DNA of 64,000 bases from Aeoliella mucimassa. Its GTDB lineage: Bacteria; Planctomycetota; Planctomycetia; Pirellulales; Lacipirellulaceae. Of this stretch, positions 1 through 8,822 are shown one piece after another. The notes below the pieces were generated by a model. The model was not told where the DNA came from. It saw only the letters and a program-made list of their open reading frames with translations, and made no database searches. The position numbers were made by a program, and so were the translations under genes. The stretch lies in the NCBI RefSeq assembly GCF_007748035.1, contig NZ_CP036278.1, forward strand, positions 2,914,001 to 2,978,000. Direction: 5' to 3'. Position 1 is the stretch's first letter; every line of letters begins with the position of its first letter.

Positions 1-2
1 CT

Positions 3-1589
3 TCGTCGGCGGCCAATGTCACCGGCAAATCGCTCGCTTCGTCGGAAACGGCCACTTGGCTCGGCGAGCACTTCACAGTTGGCCTTAGCGACATCCAGCA
101 AGTCGTCGACAAGCAAATGCTCGGCGGCATCAACCACATCCTCTACCACGGCACCGCCTATTCGCCCGACGACGCGTCCTGGCCTGGCTGGCTGTTCTAC
201 GCCTCGACTCAGCTGAACCCGCAGAATCCGATCTGGCACGACTTTCCAGCACTCAACCAGTATGTCACGCGTTGCCAGTCGATGCTCCAGGCGTCGCAGC
301 CCGATAACGAGGTGCTGCTGTACTGGCCGATCTACGACCTCTGGCACGACGCGGATGGCATGCGTCGCGACATCACTGTGCACAACTCGGAGCACTGGCT
401 GCGCGGGCAGCCGATTGGTCATGCGGCTCGCTGGCTGGATGACCAAGGCGTGATGTTCGACTACGTCTCCGACCGACAGCTGGCCAAGTGCTCGGCGACC
501 GATCACAAGACCATCACCACCGCAGGGGGCGAGTACAAGTTGATCGTCATCCCCGAGGCCAAGCACCTGCCGCTGGCGACCCTCGAGCACCTGATCGACC
601 TGGCCGAAGCCGGCGCGACCGTGGCCTTCCGGAAGCACCTGCCCGAGAGCGATTCTGGACTCGCGGGACTCACCCCCAGCCAGCCATGGAAGCAAGCCAT
701 CGCGCAAGTCAACCAGCTTGTCAAAGAACAACGCATGATCGTCTGCGACGACCTTCAAATCGCAGCCGAACAGGCGGGGCTGACTGAGGAGTCTGGCTTA
801 AAAACATCTGGCATCGACTTTCTCCGCAAGAAGTATCAAGGAAGCAAATGCTACTTCCTCAAAAACACCACTTCGCAGGCGATCGACCAGTGGACGACGC
901 TTGGCTCCTCGGGCAATTCGGTCGCGATCCTTGATCCGATGACAGGCAACATTGGGCTGGCGGAGAGCAAGTCGCTCGACTCCGGCTCACTCTCGGTACG
1001 GCTGCAAATGGCCGCGGGGGGGAGCTTGTTCCTGCTGGTCTCCGACGAACCGCTCAACGCCGAACCATGGCTTTACCATCAGGTGACGGATCAGCCAGTT
1101 GCGATAAGCGGCACCTGGCAAATTGAGTTCGTCGAAGGAGGACCTTCGCTGCCAGAGTCGTTTAGTTCCCCTCAACCTGTTCCATGGACGAACGCCCCCG
1201 ACCAGTCGGCCCAATCGTTTGCCGGTACCGTGCGGTACTCTACGAGTTTCAGCACTCTCAGTAAGAAGCAGTCTCACTACTTGCTCGACCTCGGTAAGGT
1301 CGATGGTAGCGCCCGCGTGATGCTCAACGGAGAGCAAGTTGCGACGTTGATTGGTTCTCCTTATCAAGTGATGATCGACACCAAGACCGACCAGGTGAAT
1401 GAACTACAAATCGAAGTGACCGGCGTAGCCGCGAATCGCATTCGCGACCTCGATCGCCGAGGCGTCGAGTGGCGCATCTTCGAAGACATCAACGTTGTGA
1501 ATATGAACTACAAACCATTCGATGCGTCCGACTGGCCGGTGCGGCCGCTGGGCCTCAGTGGGCCGGTGACGTTGCAGCCGGTCAAATAG
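3..1589 (+). CDS. GH106-type alpha-L-rhamnosidase, C-terminal part (5' end outside window)
   Basis: The reading frame is open from the left edge, so about 528 C-terminal residues are visible. The segment GGINHILYHGTAYSPDD followed by WPGWLFYASTQLNP is the signature of the catalytic domain of large glycoside hydrolases of the GH106 alpha-L-rhamnosidase type. The C-terminal part ends in a beta-sandwich with NMNYKPFDASDWPVRPLGLSG, typical of the ligand-binding module closing these enzymes. The family usually has about 1000 residues, so roughly half is missing to the left. It would release terminal rhamnose from rhamnogalacturonan. The next two genes, convergent on the minus strand, attack the same polymer, which supports the call. 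The exact GH family is inferred from motif memory. Confidence 0.75.
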   Translation, partial: SSAANVTGKSLASSETATWLGEHFTVGLSDIQQVVDKQMLGGINHILYHGTAYSPDDASWPGWLFYASTQLNPQNPIWHDFPALNQYVTRCQSMLQASQPDNEVLLYWPIYDLWHDADGMRRDITVHNSEHWLRGQPIGHAARWLDDQGVMFDYVSDRQLAKCSATDHKTITTAGGEYKLIVIPEAKHLPLATLEHLIDLAEAGATVAFRKHLPESDSGLAGLTPSQPWKQAIAQVNQLVKEQRMIVCDDLQIAAEQAGLTEESGLKTSGIDFLRKKYQGSKCYFLKNTTSQAIDQWTTLGSSGNSVAILDPMTGNIGLAESKSLDSGSLSVRLQMAAGGSLFLLVSDEPLNAEPWLYHQVTDQPVAISGTWQIEFVEGGPSLPESFSSPQPVPWTNAPDQSAQSFAGTVRYSTSFSTLSKKQSHYLLDLGKVDGSARVMLNGEQVATLIGSPYQVMIDTKTDQVNELQIEVTGVAANRIRDLDRRGVEWRIFEDINVVNMNYKPFDASDWPVRPLGLSGPVTLQPVK

Positions 1590-1607
1590 CATTAACAGAT
1601 TGTATGG

Positions 1608-3521
1608 CTATGGTTCCTGCGGAGCGGAGTTGAGCGATTCGTCCTTGCCCGCTCCCAGGTAGTAACTCGGATAGCACCCGCGGTTGTAAACCACGTTTTG
1701 CCAAACCAGGCCTAGCCGATACTGACGGTCGGCCAGCAGGGTTGGCAAGCGAAGCTCCGTCGGAATCGTCGTCGAGTAAAGCCGTAGCGACTTGCCATCG
1801 GGCACCACGAGTAGCAGCTCTTCGCGCCAGTCGCCGAGCAGGTCGCCCACCAGGCAAGGCCCACGGCTCATCGATACCCCTTCGAGTTGCTGCAGCGGTT
1901 GCTCTTGCTCGCTGTTCCAATCCCACTTAGAAATCTGCGTGGGGAAGTCCCCGTACGTCCTGCGCAGCCCGCGCCGACCGGCCCGACCGAGCGTGAGCAG
2001 TTCGCGAAGCGGGTCGCCATCCCACCAAATGGTCCAACTCGTGTTTCGCGGGGCGCGACCGATCTCAACTCCTTGGCAAGTTCGCAGCCCACCGGGACCA
2101 CCCCAACATTCGAAACCAACGTACCGAGGATCGATGTCGGCTGCCATGCAAGATGGCACGTCGATCATCGGGCTGTGGCTCCAGAGGATCTCACCAGTCG
2201 CGGCGTCGCGGAACGCTGCACCAGGCGTCATGAATCGCTCGACCTGCTCTTCGTTCTCCTGCACGGTGAAGACTTCTTGACCAGGATGGGTGGGGTCGAG
2301 GTCGCTCAGGTACATCACATCGCCATGCCTGAGGCCCGACGAGTACAGGCCTTGCCCATTGTCGTCGACTACCATGGCTTGGTACACGATTTCGTCTTTG
2401 CCATCGTGATCGACATCGCCGACCGAGAGGTTATGCCCGCCCATGCCGGCATAAGGCGACGCATCGCGAAACGGAGGGTAGCTGCTGCCGGTGTCGAACT
2501 TCCACCGCTGGGTGAGTTGGTCGTCGCGCCAGTCCCAAGCGGTCATCACGATGCGACCATACACGCCGCGACACATCACCACGCTGGGATGCGTGCCATC
2601 GAGATAGGCGACACAGGCCAAGAACCGATCGCAGCGATTGCCGTAGCTGTCGTTCCCCGCGTTGCCACCGATCCCGCCCCAACCATTAATCGGATCGCGA
2701 CCAGGCACAAAGTCCACGGTTTTCAGTTCAGCTCCCGTTGGGCCAGCGAAAATCGTGAAGTACTCTGGTCCATCGAGAATCCGACCGTCGCGGTTCGAAC
2801 CCTCGTCGAGTGTTCGCCAGTCTTTGTCGGCATCGCCAATCACCTGGCCCTGACCGTCGATGGTTCCGTCGGCCGTTTTGCAGGCGATCTCGGCGCAACC
2901 ATCGCCATCGAGGTCGTACACCATGAACTGCGTGTAGTGCTCGCCTTCGCGAATGTTCTTGCCGAGCGAAATGCGCCACAGATGGGTGCCGTCGAGCTTG
3001 TAGGCGTCGAGCACCGGAATGCCAGTGACGCCTGCCGAGCCGTTGTCACGAGCCCGCGAGACCTGATGCAACACGATTTCGAACTCGCCATCACCATCGA
3101 GGTCGCCGAGCGAAGCATCGCCAGGGCGGTAACCATCGATCGGCTGGATTGGAATCTCCAGATACCCCGGCGACCATACCTTGGCCACCGGATCGTCGTT
3201 TGCGTTGTCGCTGGCTCCCTCTACTCGGACTTGGTATTCGAGACCCTCGGCATCCGGCGCGGACTCATCCACCCAGCAACTCGCTCCCGCGAGCGGCTGG
3301 TCGTTGACCTGTTGCCAGGGCTGCTCCGAGGTCCGACGAAACAGGTTGAACTTGGTCGCTTCGACCTCGGTTGGCAGTACGCGCCAACTCACGAACACGC
3401 CCCCTTCCGCGCAGCGCACCGCCACAACTCCGCGGGTGAGCGGTTCGTTCGTCGGTTGGGCGCGACAGTCGGCACCGACGATACCGGCCACGAGCACAAG
3501 CAGAGCGATGAGATTACGCAT
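1608..3521 (-). CDS. Rhamnogalacturonan lyase, polysaccharide lyase family 11 (YesW/YesX type)
   Basis: This 637-residue secreted enzyme cleaves the rhamnose-galacturonate backbone of pectin by beta-elimination. Residues 1-20 form a signal peptide (MRNLIALLVLVAGIVGADC). An N-terminal fibronectin-like strand region follows (VRCAEGGVFVSWR), then a beta-propeller with repeated calcium-binding motifs DLDGDG, DVDHDGKDE and DIDP. The motif LRHGDVMYLSDLDPTHPG is highly characteristic of PL11, and the C-terminal RLGLVWQNVVYNRG also fits. Length matches the family (about 600-650). It starts 18 bases after the stop of the GH43 gene on the same strand, so the two are probably cotranscribed. Whether it is an endo- or exolyase cannot be told from sequence. 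Confidence 0.93.
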   Translation of the reverse strand: MRNLIALLVLVAGIVGADCRAQPTNEPLTRGVVAVRCAEGGVFVSWRVLPTEVEATKFNLFRRTSEQPWQQVNDQPLAGASCWVDESAPDAEGLEYQVRVEGASDNANDDPVAKVWSPGYLEIPIQPIDGYRPGDASLGDLDGDGEFEIVLHQVSRARDNGSAGVTGIPVLDAYKLDGTHLWRISLGKNIREGEHYTQFMVYDLDGDGCAEIACKTADGTIDGQGQVIGDADKDWRTLDEGSNRDGRILDGPEYFTIFAGPTGAELKTVDFVPGRDPINGWGGIGGNAGNDSYGNRCDRFLACVAYLDGTHPSVVMCRGVYGRIVMTAWDWRDDQLTQRWKFDTGSSYPPFRDASPYAGMGGHNLSVGDVDHDGKDEIVYQAMVVDDNGQGLYSSGLRHGDVMYLSDLDPTHPGQEVFTVQENEEQVERFMTPGAAFRDAATGEILWSHSPMIDVPSCMAADIDPRYVGFECWGGPGGLRTCQGVEIGRAPRNTSWTIWWDGDPLRELLTLGRAGRRGLRRTYGDFPTQISKWDWNSEQEQPLQQLEGVSMSRGPCLVGDLLGDWREELLLVVPDGKSLRLYSTTIPTELRLPTLLADRQYRLGLVWQNVVYNRGCYPSYYLGAGKDESLNSAPQEP

Positions 3522-3539
3522 GACGAGAAGCCTTCGAGG

Positions 3540-4553
3540 TTAGGGAGTGGCCACTGGCTCGCCGACCTTCGGCCAACCTTGCTCGGTCCAAGTCATTGGA
3601 CGAATCTGCAGAATGCGTTGTGCACGTAGGTTTTGCATGTCGTACGTGTGGTGCACCATCCATTGACCTTCGTCGGTAGTGAGCACACAGTTATGCCCCG
3701 GCCCACGCCAGCGCTCGCTGCTTTCGATGACCAGCGTGCCGCCACCTTCGAGCATCGGCTTGCCATCGGCATCCACAAACGGCCCGGTTGCCTCGCGACT
3801 GCGGCCTACCAACACGCGATACGTGCTGTCGGCTCCATCGCAGCAACTATCCCACGACACAAACAGGTAGTAGTAGCCATCGTGGAAGATCACGTAGGCC
3901 GCTTCAATGGCGTGGGCCGGGTGGTTGGGTCGGGCGGCGATCGGTTGAATCTCGGCATCGGGCTTTGGCTTGCCGGTTGCGGGATCGACTTCCACGACCT
4001 TCAGCCCGGTCCAGAACGATCCCCAATACAACAGCCAACGCCCTTGCTCGTCGACCAACAAGGCGGGATCAATCGCGTTGAAGTTCGTGGTCTCCGGCGA
4101 CGACTCAATCACCAACCCGCGATCTTCCCATTTATAGTCGGGGCTTTCGGGATCAATCGCCTTGTTCACCGCCAGGCCGATGACCGAACGCTGGCTGCCG
4201 AACGTCGAAACACTGTAGTACATGTAGTACAAGCCGTTGTGATAACTGAGATCGGGGGCCCAGATGCCGTTGCTGCCGGGCACCGCGCGACGCGCCCACT
4301 CCGGCACGTTGTTCTCGAACACGCGTCCAAGGTACTTCCACTTCTTCAGGTCGGTGCTCTTGTAGAGCCGCACCCCGCGGCCGGTAGCGACCACGTAGTA
4401 TTCGGTTTGACCTTGCTTGTTCTCGACCGCCACGATGGTGGGATCGGCCGCGCCGGCCAGGATGCCTTCGCGAGCAAAACGCTGAGCGCTCGCGGTACAC
4501 GACAGCACACTAGCAAGTAATAGAAGAACGACCTTGGGAACGATACGATTCAT
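3540..4553 (-). CDS. GH43 family glycosidase, arabinan endo-1,5-alpha-L-arabinosidase-like
   Basis: A secreted five-bladed propeller glycosidase of 337 residues. I start it at the ATG at 4553, because MNRIVPKVVLLLLASVLSCT gives a clean signal peptide ending near ASA; a longer in-frame start at 4625 adds a non-hydrophobic stretch. The GH43 catalytic acids are visible: the first Asp in AADPTIV, the second in NAIDPALLVD and the general acid Glu in AIEAAYVIFHDGYYYLF. GPGHNCVLT and WMVHHTYD are typical of arabinanases. It would hydrolyse arabinan side chains of rhamnogalacturonan I. It lies upstream of the PL11 gene with an 18-base gap, forming a pectin side-chain and backbone degradation pair. 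Activity on another arabino-oligosaccharide remains possible. Confidence 0.88.
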   Translation of the reverse strand: MNRIVPKVVLLLLASVLSCTASAQRFAREGILAGAADPTIVAVENKQGQTEYYVVATGRGVRLYKSTDLKKWKYLGRVFENNVPEWARRAVPGSNGIWAPDLSYHNGLYYMYYSVSTFGSQRSVIGLAVNKAIDPESPDYKWEDRGLVIESSPETTNFNAIDPALLVDEQGRWLLYWGSFWTGLKVVEVDPATGKPKPDAEIQPIAARPNHPAHAIEAAYVIFHDGYYYLFVSWDSCCDGADSTYRVLVGRSREATGPFVDADGKPMLEGGGTLVIESSERWRGPGHNCVLTTDEGQWMVHHTYDMQNLRAQRILQIRPMTWTEQGWPKVGEPVATP

Positions 4554-4659
4554 GGAAGTACGCCTTGCGGGGAGAGAAAAACCTGTTGTTAGTTTATACC
4601 ATTTCAGGCACTGGATGGGACCCAACTGCGGTAGTTACGCGGGGTGAGAAACTGCCGGA

Positions 4660-6072
4660 TTAATCCTCCGCTTTGCTACCATCGCCGCACATACGAACGA
4701 TTTTGGGGTCGAACTGGGCAACTACCTCCACCAAATCTTGCTGGGCGGCCATCACCCGGCGGATGTCCTTGTACACGCCGGGCACTTCGTCGCTGCCGGC
4801 TGCGAGCACGGTAATCCCCTTCTTCTCCAGATCCTTCTTCACCGCATTGATGCGAAACGTATCCTTCGCCTGCTTGCGACTCATGCAGCGTCCCGCACCA
4901 TGCGAGGCGCTTGCTAGGCTGTCGATGTTCCCCTTGCCGCGCACGACGAACGCCGGGTCGGCCATCGAACCGGGGATCACCCCCAGCACGCCGGCCGCGG
5001 CAGGCGTAGCACCCTTGCGATGCACGACCACTTCGCGGCGTCCCTTGCCAGGGACCTCGTGGTACTCTTTCCAGGCGAAGTTGTGATGATTCTCGACGCC
5101 CGCAATCACCTGGGCGCCGGCCAGCTTTGCCACCAGCCGATGAATCACCGCGTGGTTGGCGGCCGCGTACTCGCCCATCAAGTTCATGGCCGCCCAGTAC
5201 TCCTGACCTGCTTCGGTGTCGAGCGACAACCACCCGAGATGCCCCAGCTCCTTGCAACCAGGCGGCATCATCCGTTGAGCCATCTGACTGTAGTAGTTGC
5301 ACACCGCCGCGCCCGCCCCGCGACTTCCGCTATGCGACAGTAAGGCCAGGTACTCGCCGGGGTCGAGGTTCAACTCGTCGTCTCGTTCGGCGAGCGACAA
5401 CAAACCAAACTCCACGAAGTGATTGCCCGAACCGCTGGTGCCAAGCTGCTTCCAAGCGGTATCTTTCTTCTGATGCGTGATGTAGGTCACTTTCCAGTCG
5501 CGATCGAGCACCTCGTGCTGCTGGCGAGGCTTGTGCTCGATGCCCACGCCGAAACGCGTGCCGCCGAGCAAGGCTTCTTCCAACAGATTGCGACGCTTCG
5601 CTAGCGAGTCGGCAGGCAAGTCAAGCACCGAGAGCTTCATGCGGCAAGCAATGTCGACTCCCACCGCGTAAGGAATCACCGCGTTCTCGCACGCCAGCAC
5701 CCCACCGATCGGCAGCCCGTAACCGACGTGGGCGTCGGGCATCAGGGCCGCGCCGACCGCACTGGGCACGCGACACGCCTGCCGCATCTGGGCGTGGGCC
5801 GAGTGGTCGATTTCGTCGCCCCAAGTTCGATAGGTGATCGGCTCGGCCTGTGGCTCGATGTCTTTCGTCAGCAGCTCCCGCGCGAACTCGCCCCACACCG
5901 AATCGTGCAGATAAGCCTGCGGGCTATCGAGCACGGCAGCCACCAGTTGCTTGGCCTGCTTGCCCTTGAGTCCAAACCCGGTCCCCTGCTGCGCAGCCCG
6001 ACTAAGCGTTTGCGTGGCGATCTTCACGCAACGCGGCGGCACGCCGAGTTTCTGGAGTTGCTTGCGATTCAT
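4660..6072 (-). CDS. rtcB: RtcB-type RNA-splicing ligase
   Basis: A 470-residue RNA ligase of the RtcB family, which joins 2',3'-cyclic phosphate or 3'-phosphate ends to 5'-OH ends using GTP and Mn2+. The metal and guanylation sites are readable: PDAHVGYGLPIGG (residue 112 on), GVDIACRM with the metal Cys, GSGNHFVEFG, HSGSRGAGAAVCNYY, VENHHNFAWKE, VHRKGATPA and SHGAGR, whose His is the guanylated residue in characterised enzymes. Length is normal. No rtcA or archease gene is adjacent. It lies 106 bases upstream of the GH43 gene on the same strand but has no obvious functional link to it. Its upstream region contains a strong hairpin (6178-6203) and repeat element A, which could affect expression. 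Confidence 0.96.
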   Translation of the reverse strand: MNRKQLQKLGVPPRCVKIATQTLSRAAQQGTGFGLKGKQAKQLVAAVLDSPQAYLHDSVWGEFARELLTKDIEPQAEPITYRTWGDEIDHSAHAQMRQACRVPSAVGAALMPDAHVGYGLPIGGVLACENAVIPYAVGVDIACRMKLSVLDLPADSLAKRRNLLEEALLGGTRFGVGIEHKPRQQHEVLDRDWKVTYITHQKKDTAWKQLGTSGSGNHFVEFGLLSLAERDDELNLDPGEYLALLSHSGSRGAGAAVCNYYSQMAQRMMPPGCKELGHLGWLSLDTEAGQEYWAAMNLMGEYAAANHAVIHRLVAKLAGAQVIAGVENHHNFAWKEYHEVPGKGRREVVVHRKGATPAAAGVLGVIPGSMADPAFVVRGKGNIDSLASASHGAGRCMSRKQAKDTFRINAVKKDLEKKGITVLAAGSDEVPGVYKDIRRVMAAQQDLVEVVAQFDPKIVRMCGDGSKAED

Positions 6073-6177
6073 GGTTCTGGACAGGGGTTATGGTTTAGGT
6101 ATCTGAAATGGCTGAATGCTGGTAGCAGCAGGAACAGGCTAGCTGGCGATCGGGTTGCACCCCAGAGGATCGCCGAG

Positions 6178-6203
6178 CGACAAGTCGCCGGAGCGACTTG
6201 TCG
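6178..6203. repeat. Perfect 11-bp hairpin upstream of rtcB
   Basis: CGACAAGTCGC (6178-6188) and GCGACTTGTCG (6193-6203) are perfect inverted copies around the tetraloop CGGA. It sits about 105 bases upstream of the rtcB start and about 70 bases before repeat element A. There is no T-run on either side, so it is not a canonical terminator. It may be part of the same repeat cluster or a regulatory site. Confidence 0.6.
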
Positions 6204-6274
6204 ATTCAAGACAGGCGACGCAACATGGATGTTCACCCCATTTACTGGTTGTTTACCCCCAATTTCTTTGAGCG

Positions 6275-6440
6275 AATAGATTCCCATTTGGGAATAAACG
6301 ATTCGATGGGAATCTATTTTCCCACGACTTACGTCGAGTCACCACTCGCTTCGCACTATGTTTACCGACACTTTTCATCTTACCGTCGACGTAAGTCTGC
6401 CAGCGATGCCAGAAATAGATTCCCACATGGGAATCTATTT
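6275..6440 (+). repeat. Composite palindromic element A (AATAGATTCCCA arm family)
   Basis: The element has a long-loop hairpin at 6275-6318: arm AATAGATTCCCA, a 20-base loop TTTGGGAATAAACGATTCGA, then arm TGGGAATCTATT. After 94 bases comes a short-loop hairpin at 6413-6440 with 13-bp arms AAATAGATTCCCA and TGGGAATCTATTT around two bases. The middle carries its own perfect 11-bp inverted repeat, ACTTACGTCGA (6327-6337) with TCGACGTAAGT (6386-6396). Related copies lie near 33.1 and 43.8 kb, and the same plan with other arms near 19.9 and 56.1 kb. The gap between rtcB and the PEP-CTERM gene (6073-6693) is AT-richer than its flanks and holds no convincing gene. Confidence 0.8.
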
Positions 6441-6693
6441 TTACCAACGTCGCTGCAGCAGACGACTAATATACGCGCGCACACTATCTCACGATTATTT
6501 ATAGCAGAAGGGGTGGCCATTTGCGAGGAAAATCGGACGAAGAGTGTTTACTTGATACATGGCCCATCGTTCGATGTTTACACAGCCCTAGTATGCTGCG
6601 ATCTACTTTAGGGAATAATTCTCAAAGATTGCCACGAATGGCGGAGAGAGATATTCTTACGAGCGTGAGAAACAGGGTTTAAGGGGGTTAACG

Positions 6694-7659
6694 ATGACTT
6701 ACAAATTTACCAATTACATTCGTGTCGCCGCGATCTCTTCAGTTACAACCTTACTGATGGGTGTTTCCGGACAAGTTTCCTCCGCGATGAACGACACCTA
6801 CTTTTATGGCACTTTCATCGAGAAAGAAACCGCCACGGGGTTTGAATATAGCTACGAACTCTATAACAAAACACTCACGACAACTTATTACGGACTTAGC
6901 ATCTCTCCGCCCGCATCTAACGACTTCTCAGATATGCACGTATTGCATTCCTTCGAGACCGAAGTCGTTAGATGGGACTTCGATTCCCTAGAAGAGGCTG
7001 TAGCATTTGCCGTAGGAAACTGGCAATTCCAAGTCCGCCCCTTCGACAGCACAACGCTTGAATATGCAACTACGCCGATTGAGCTCTCCATTGCCATCGA
7101 TGCTCTCCCAACAATGACTCTTGATAGGTTTGCCCCCGCAGTTGTCTCGCCAGCAGACGGCAAGTCCATTAGGTCGGGGGATTGGCTAAATATCGATTGG
7201 GCATATCCAGATCACCGTGACTCGCGAGCAGCCTATATTCAATCAACATTTATAGTTGATGAAAAGTTATACACCCCTACTCTTCCTGTTGGCATCAGCG
7301 GCCATAGTGCTGTGGGCGGAGGCAATTCCCATACGGATACCGAAGGGAAAACCTCCTCCGTCTACCATCGAACGGAATACAACTACGACCAGGGCCACCC
7401 GAACTTCAGACAACGGATCACAATCAAAGGCTACGATTTACCGGTAGAAGTTGAAGTAAGCATACAAACTACAAATAGTCTTGGGTACCAATCTAGGTAT
7501 AGCGAGCAGTACGACCGCACAGTTTATTTCAGCCATAACTATCGATTTGTTCCCCAGTCAAACCTGCACTACTACGTAGTCCCCGAACCCTCCACCGCAG
7601 TGCTCGGCCTACTCGCCCTGGCGGCTACCGGGGGAGTTTGGTGGCACCGCCGCAAGTGA
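6694..7659 (+). CDS. PEP-CTERM sorting domain protein
   Basis: A 321-residue exported protein with a signal peptide (VAAISSVTTLLMGVSGQVSSA). The C-terminus reads VVPEPSTAVLGLLALAATGG followed by WWHRRK, the canonical PEP-CTERM signal: a V-P-E-P box, one membrane helix and a basic tail. Such signals are processed by exosortase in bacteria that make an exopolysaccharide matrix. The body is rich in Tyr, Ser, Thr and Asp and shows no domain I recognise; it is likely a beta-rich surface or matrix protein. Codon use and base composition are more AT-rich than in flanking genes. It is preceded by repeat element A and followed after about 50 bases by a convergent gene. No exosortase gene lies in this window. 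Confidence 0.85.
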   Translation: MTYKFTNYIRVAAISSVTTLLMGVSGQVSSAMNDTYFYGTFIEKETATGFEYSYELYNKTLTTTYYGLSISPPASNDFSDMHVLHSFETEVVRWDFDSLEEAVAFAVGNWQFQVRPFDSTTLEYATTPIELSIAIDALPTMTLDRFAPAVVSPADGKSIRSGDWLNIDWAYPDHRDSRAAYIQSTFIVDEKLYTPTLPVGISGHSAVGGGNSHTDTEGKTSSVYHRTEYNYDQGHPNFRQRITIKGYDLPVEVEVSIQTTNSLGYQSRYSEQYDRTVYFSHNYRFVPQSNLHYYVVPEPSTAVLGLLALAATGGVWWHRRK

Positions 7660-7709
7660 TCGTGCGAGCAGGCGTTGTGGGGGATGACGCGAGGAGGCGA
7701 ACCATCGCT

Positions 7710-7913
7710 CTATTCTCGCTCCCCCCAGCACCGCGCTTCGCCATCTTCGTCGAACTCCACCCGAATCACGTTCGGGCAGCAGCACACCGGGCAATCTTCG
7801 ACGTATTCCTGGCTGGCTCCCTGCGTAATGTCGACCGGAATCACGATCTCCTCGCCGCAGTTATCGCAGACGTACGACGGGTCGGGACCTAAAGGTTGTG
7901 AGTCGGGATACAT
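7710..7913 (-). CDS. CPXCG-type cysteine-rich zinc-ribbon protein
   Basis: A small protein of 67 residues if started at the ATG at 7913 (MYPDSQPLGPDPSYVCDNCG); a start at 7955 adds 14 residues and is less likely. It has two CxxC knuckles, VCDNCGEE and EDCPVCCCPN, separated by VDITQGASQEYVEDCP and followed by a Val-Arg-Val type strand and acidic tail. This is the arrangement of the widespread CPXCG-motif family, a predicted metal-binding protein of unknown function. One knuckle here has three consecutive cysteines (VCCCP) where the family often has two. It converges with the PEP-CTERM gene. Confidence 0.8.
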   Translation of the reverse strand: MYPDSQPLGPDPSYVCDNCGEEIVIPVDITQGASQEYVEDCPVCCCPNVIRVEFDEDGEARCWGERE

Positions 7914-8054
7914 CAGGCAACAGACCGTGAATGTGGAGGGATGCCAACACCACACGGCAGCACTCGTGCGAGTTACACAACCCTCGACTCACGTGCCGAC
8001 GACGTGCCTCGCCATTTGCTTACGATCCGGCGATGTGGCAACTAGAGGATCACT

Positions 8055-8822
8055 CTAGCTTCCCGCTCCTGGTTGCTCAACCAGCGGCGGTAGAAACTCG
8101 AAGCAGATCAGCCCTTCCTGGCACTCGATTGATTTGACCCGCGCGGCCTTCTGTTGGGTCTGCGACAGGTGCAAATCGATGTAGGGAGTCGCCGCGGCCA
8201 GGTTCAACGTCATCTGATGATCGCTCTGCACCGCGTTTGCTGGTAGGTACTTGGCGATGGTCTTCAGCGGAATCGGCAACTGCCCAATGTGGGCCGAGAC
8301 AATCTCGAATCGCAAGTCGCCGGTTTCGGTCATCATCGGCTTGAGCGACGCCGAAATCACGCACGACGTGTCGGACGCTTCGACTTGCATGCCGAGGTCG
8401 ATGCGATCTTGCTGTATCGAAATCCGTGGTACGCCGACCGATTGGTTTCCACTCTTATTGCCGGCCGAAAGCTGGGCGTTGAGTTGCTGCTGCGTGATCC
8501 GCACCGAGTAGACATCCTGCTCGGGATTGTAGGCTACCTTCTCTGGAACGTTCGGCACGTTGACCACTTGATTCAGCCCGATCGGCTTCGTCTGCTGACG
8601 AGCGAGCGACAACTCGCGCCAGCGGCGGAATTCCTCGTCGCTCTGTCGCATCGCATCGTTGGCCGCCTGGCGATCGGCATCCGTGTACGACTGGTTCTCA
8701 AGCGCAGCGTAGAAGCCGGGCTCCTGGAATGCCAGATAACCGCAGACCGAAAGCCCAACGAATACCAACCCAACCACGGCCACCCCACCCAGGAAAAGAC
8801 GAACGACGATTTTGCGAAGCAT
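8055..8822 (-). CDS. Membrane-anchored protein of unknown function
   Basis: 255 residues from the ATG at 8822, preceded by GAGGGG about 11 bases upstream; an in-frame start at 8864 adds 14 residues. Residues 5-32 (RLFLGGVAVVGLVFVGLSVCG) form one N-terminal transmembrane helix, so the rest should be exported and anchored. The body carries Gln-rich amphipathic segments (TQQQLNAQLSAG) and then alternating hydrophobic strands such as IDLGMQVEASDTSCVISASL, resembling lipid-binding or AsmA-like beta structures, but I cannot assign a family. It is monocistronic between unrelated genes. Confidence 0.65.
   Translation of the reverse strand: MLRKIVVRLFLGGVAVVGLVFVGLSVCGYLAFQEPGFYAALENQSYTDADRQAANDAMRQSDEEFRRWRELSLARQQTKPIGLNQVVNVPNVPEKVAYNPEQDVYSVRITQQQLNAQLSAGNKSGNQSVGVPRISIQQDRIDLGMQVEASDTSCVISASLKPMMTETGDLRFEIVSAHIGQLPIPLKTIAKYLPANAVQSDHQMTLNLAAATPYIDLHLSQTQQKAARVKSIECQEGLICFEFLPPLVEQPGAGS

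Noticed and set aside
1887-3629. 580-codon plus-strand frame opposite the PL11 gene
   Set aside because: Antisense shadow; the minus strand carries clear PL11 motifs.
6275-6440. A CRISPR array at the AATAGATTCCCA repeats
   Set aside because: The repeats are inverted pairs at only two sites per locus, without regular unit-spacer periodicity, and no cas genes are present.
6198-6611. 137-codon frame across repeat element A
   Set aside because: It reads through hairpin arms and has no ribosome-binding site or protein-like composition.
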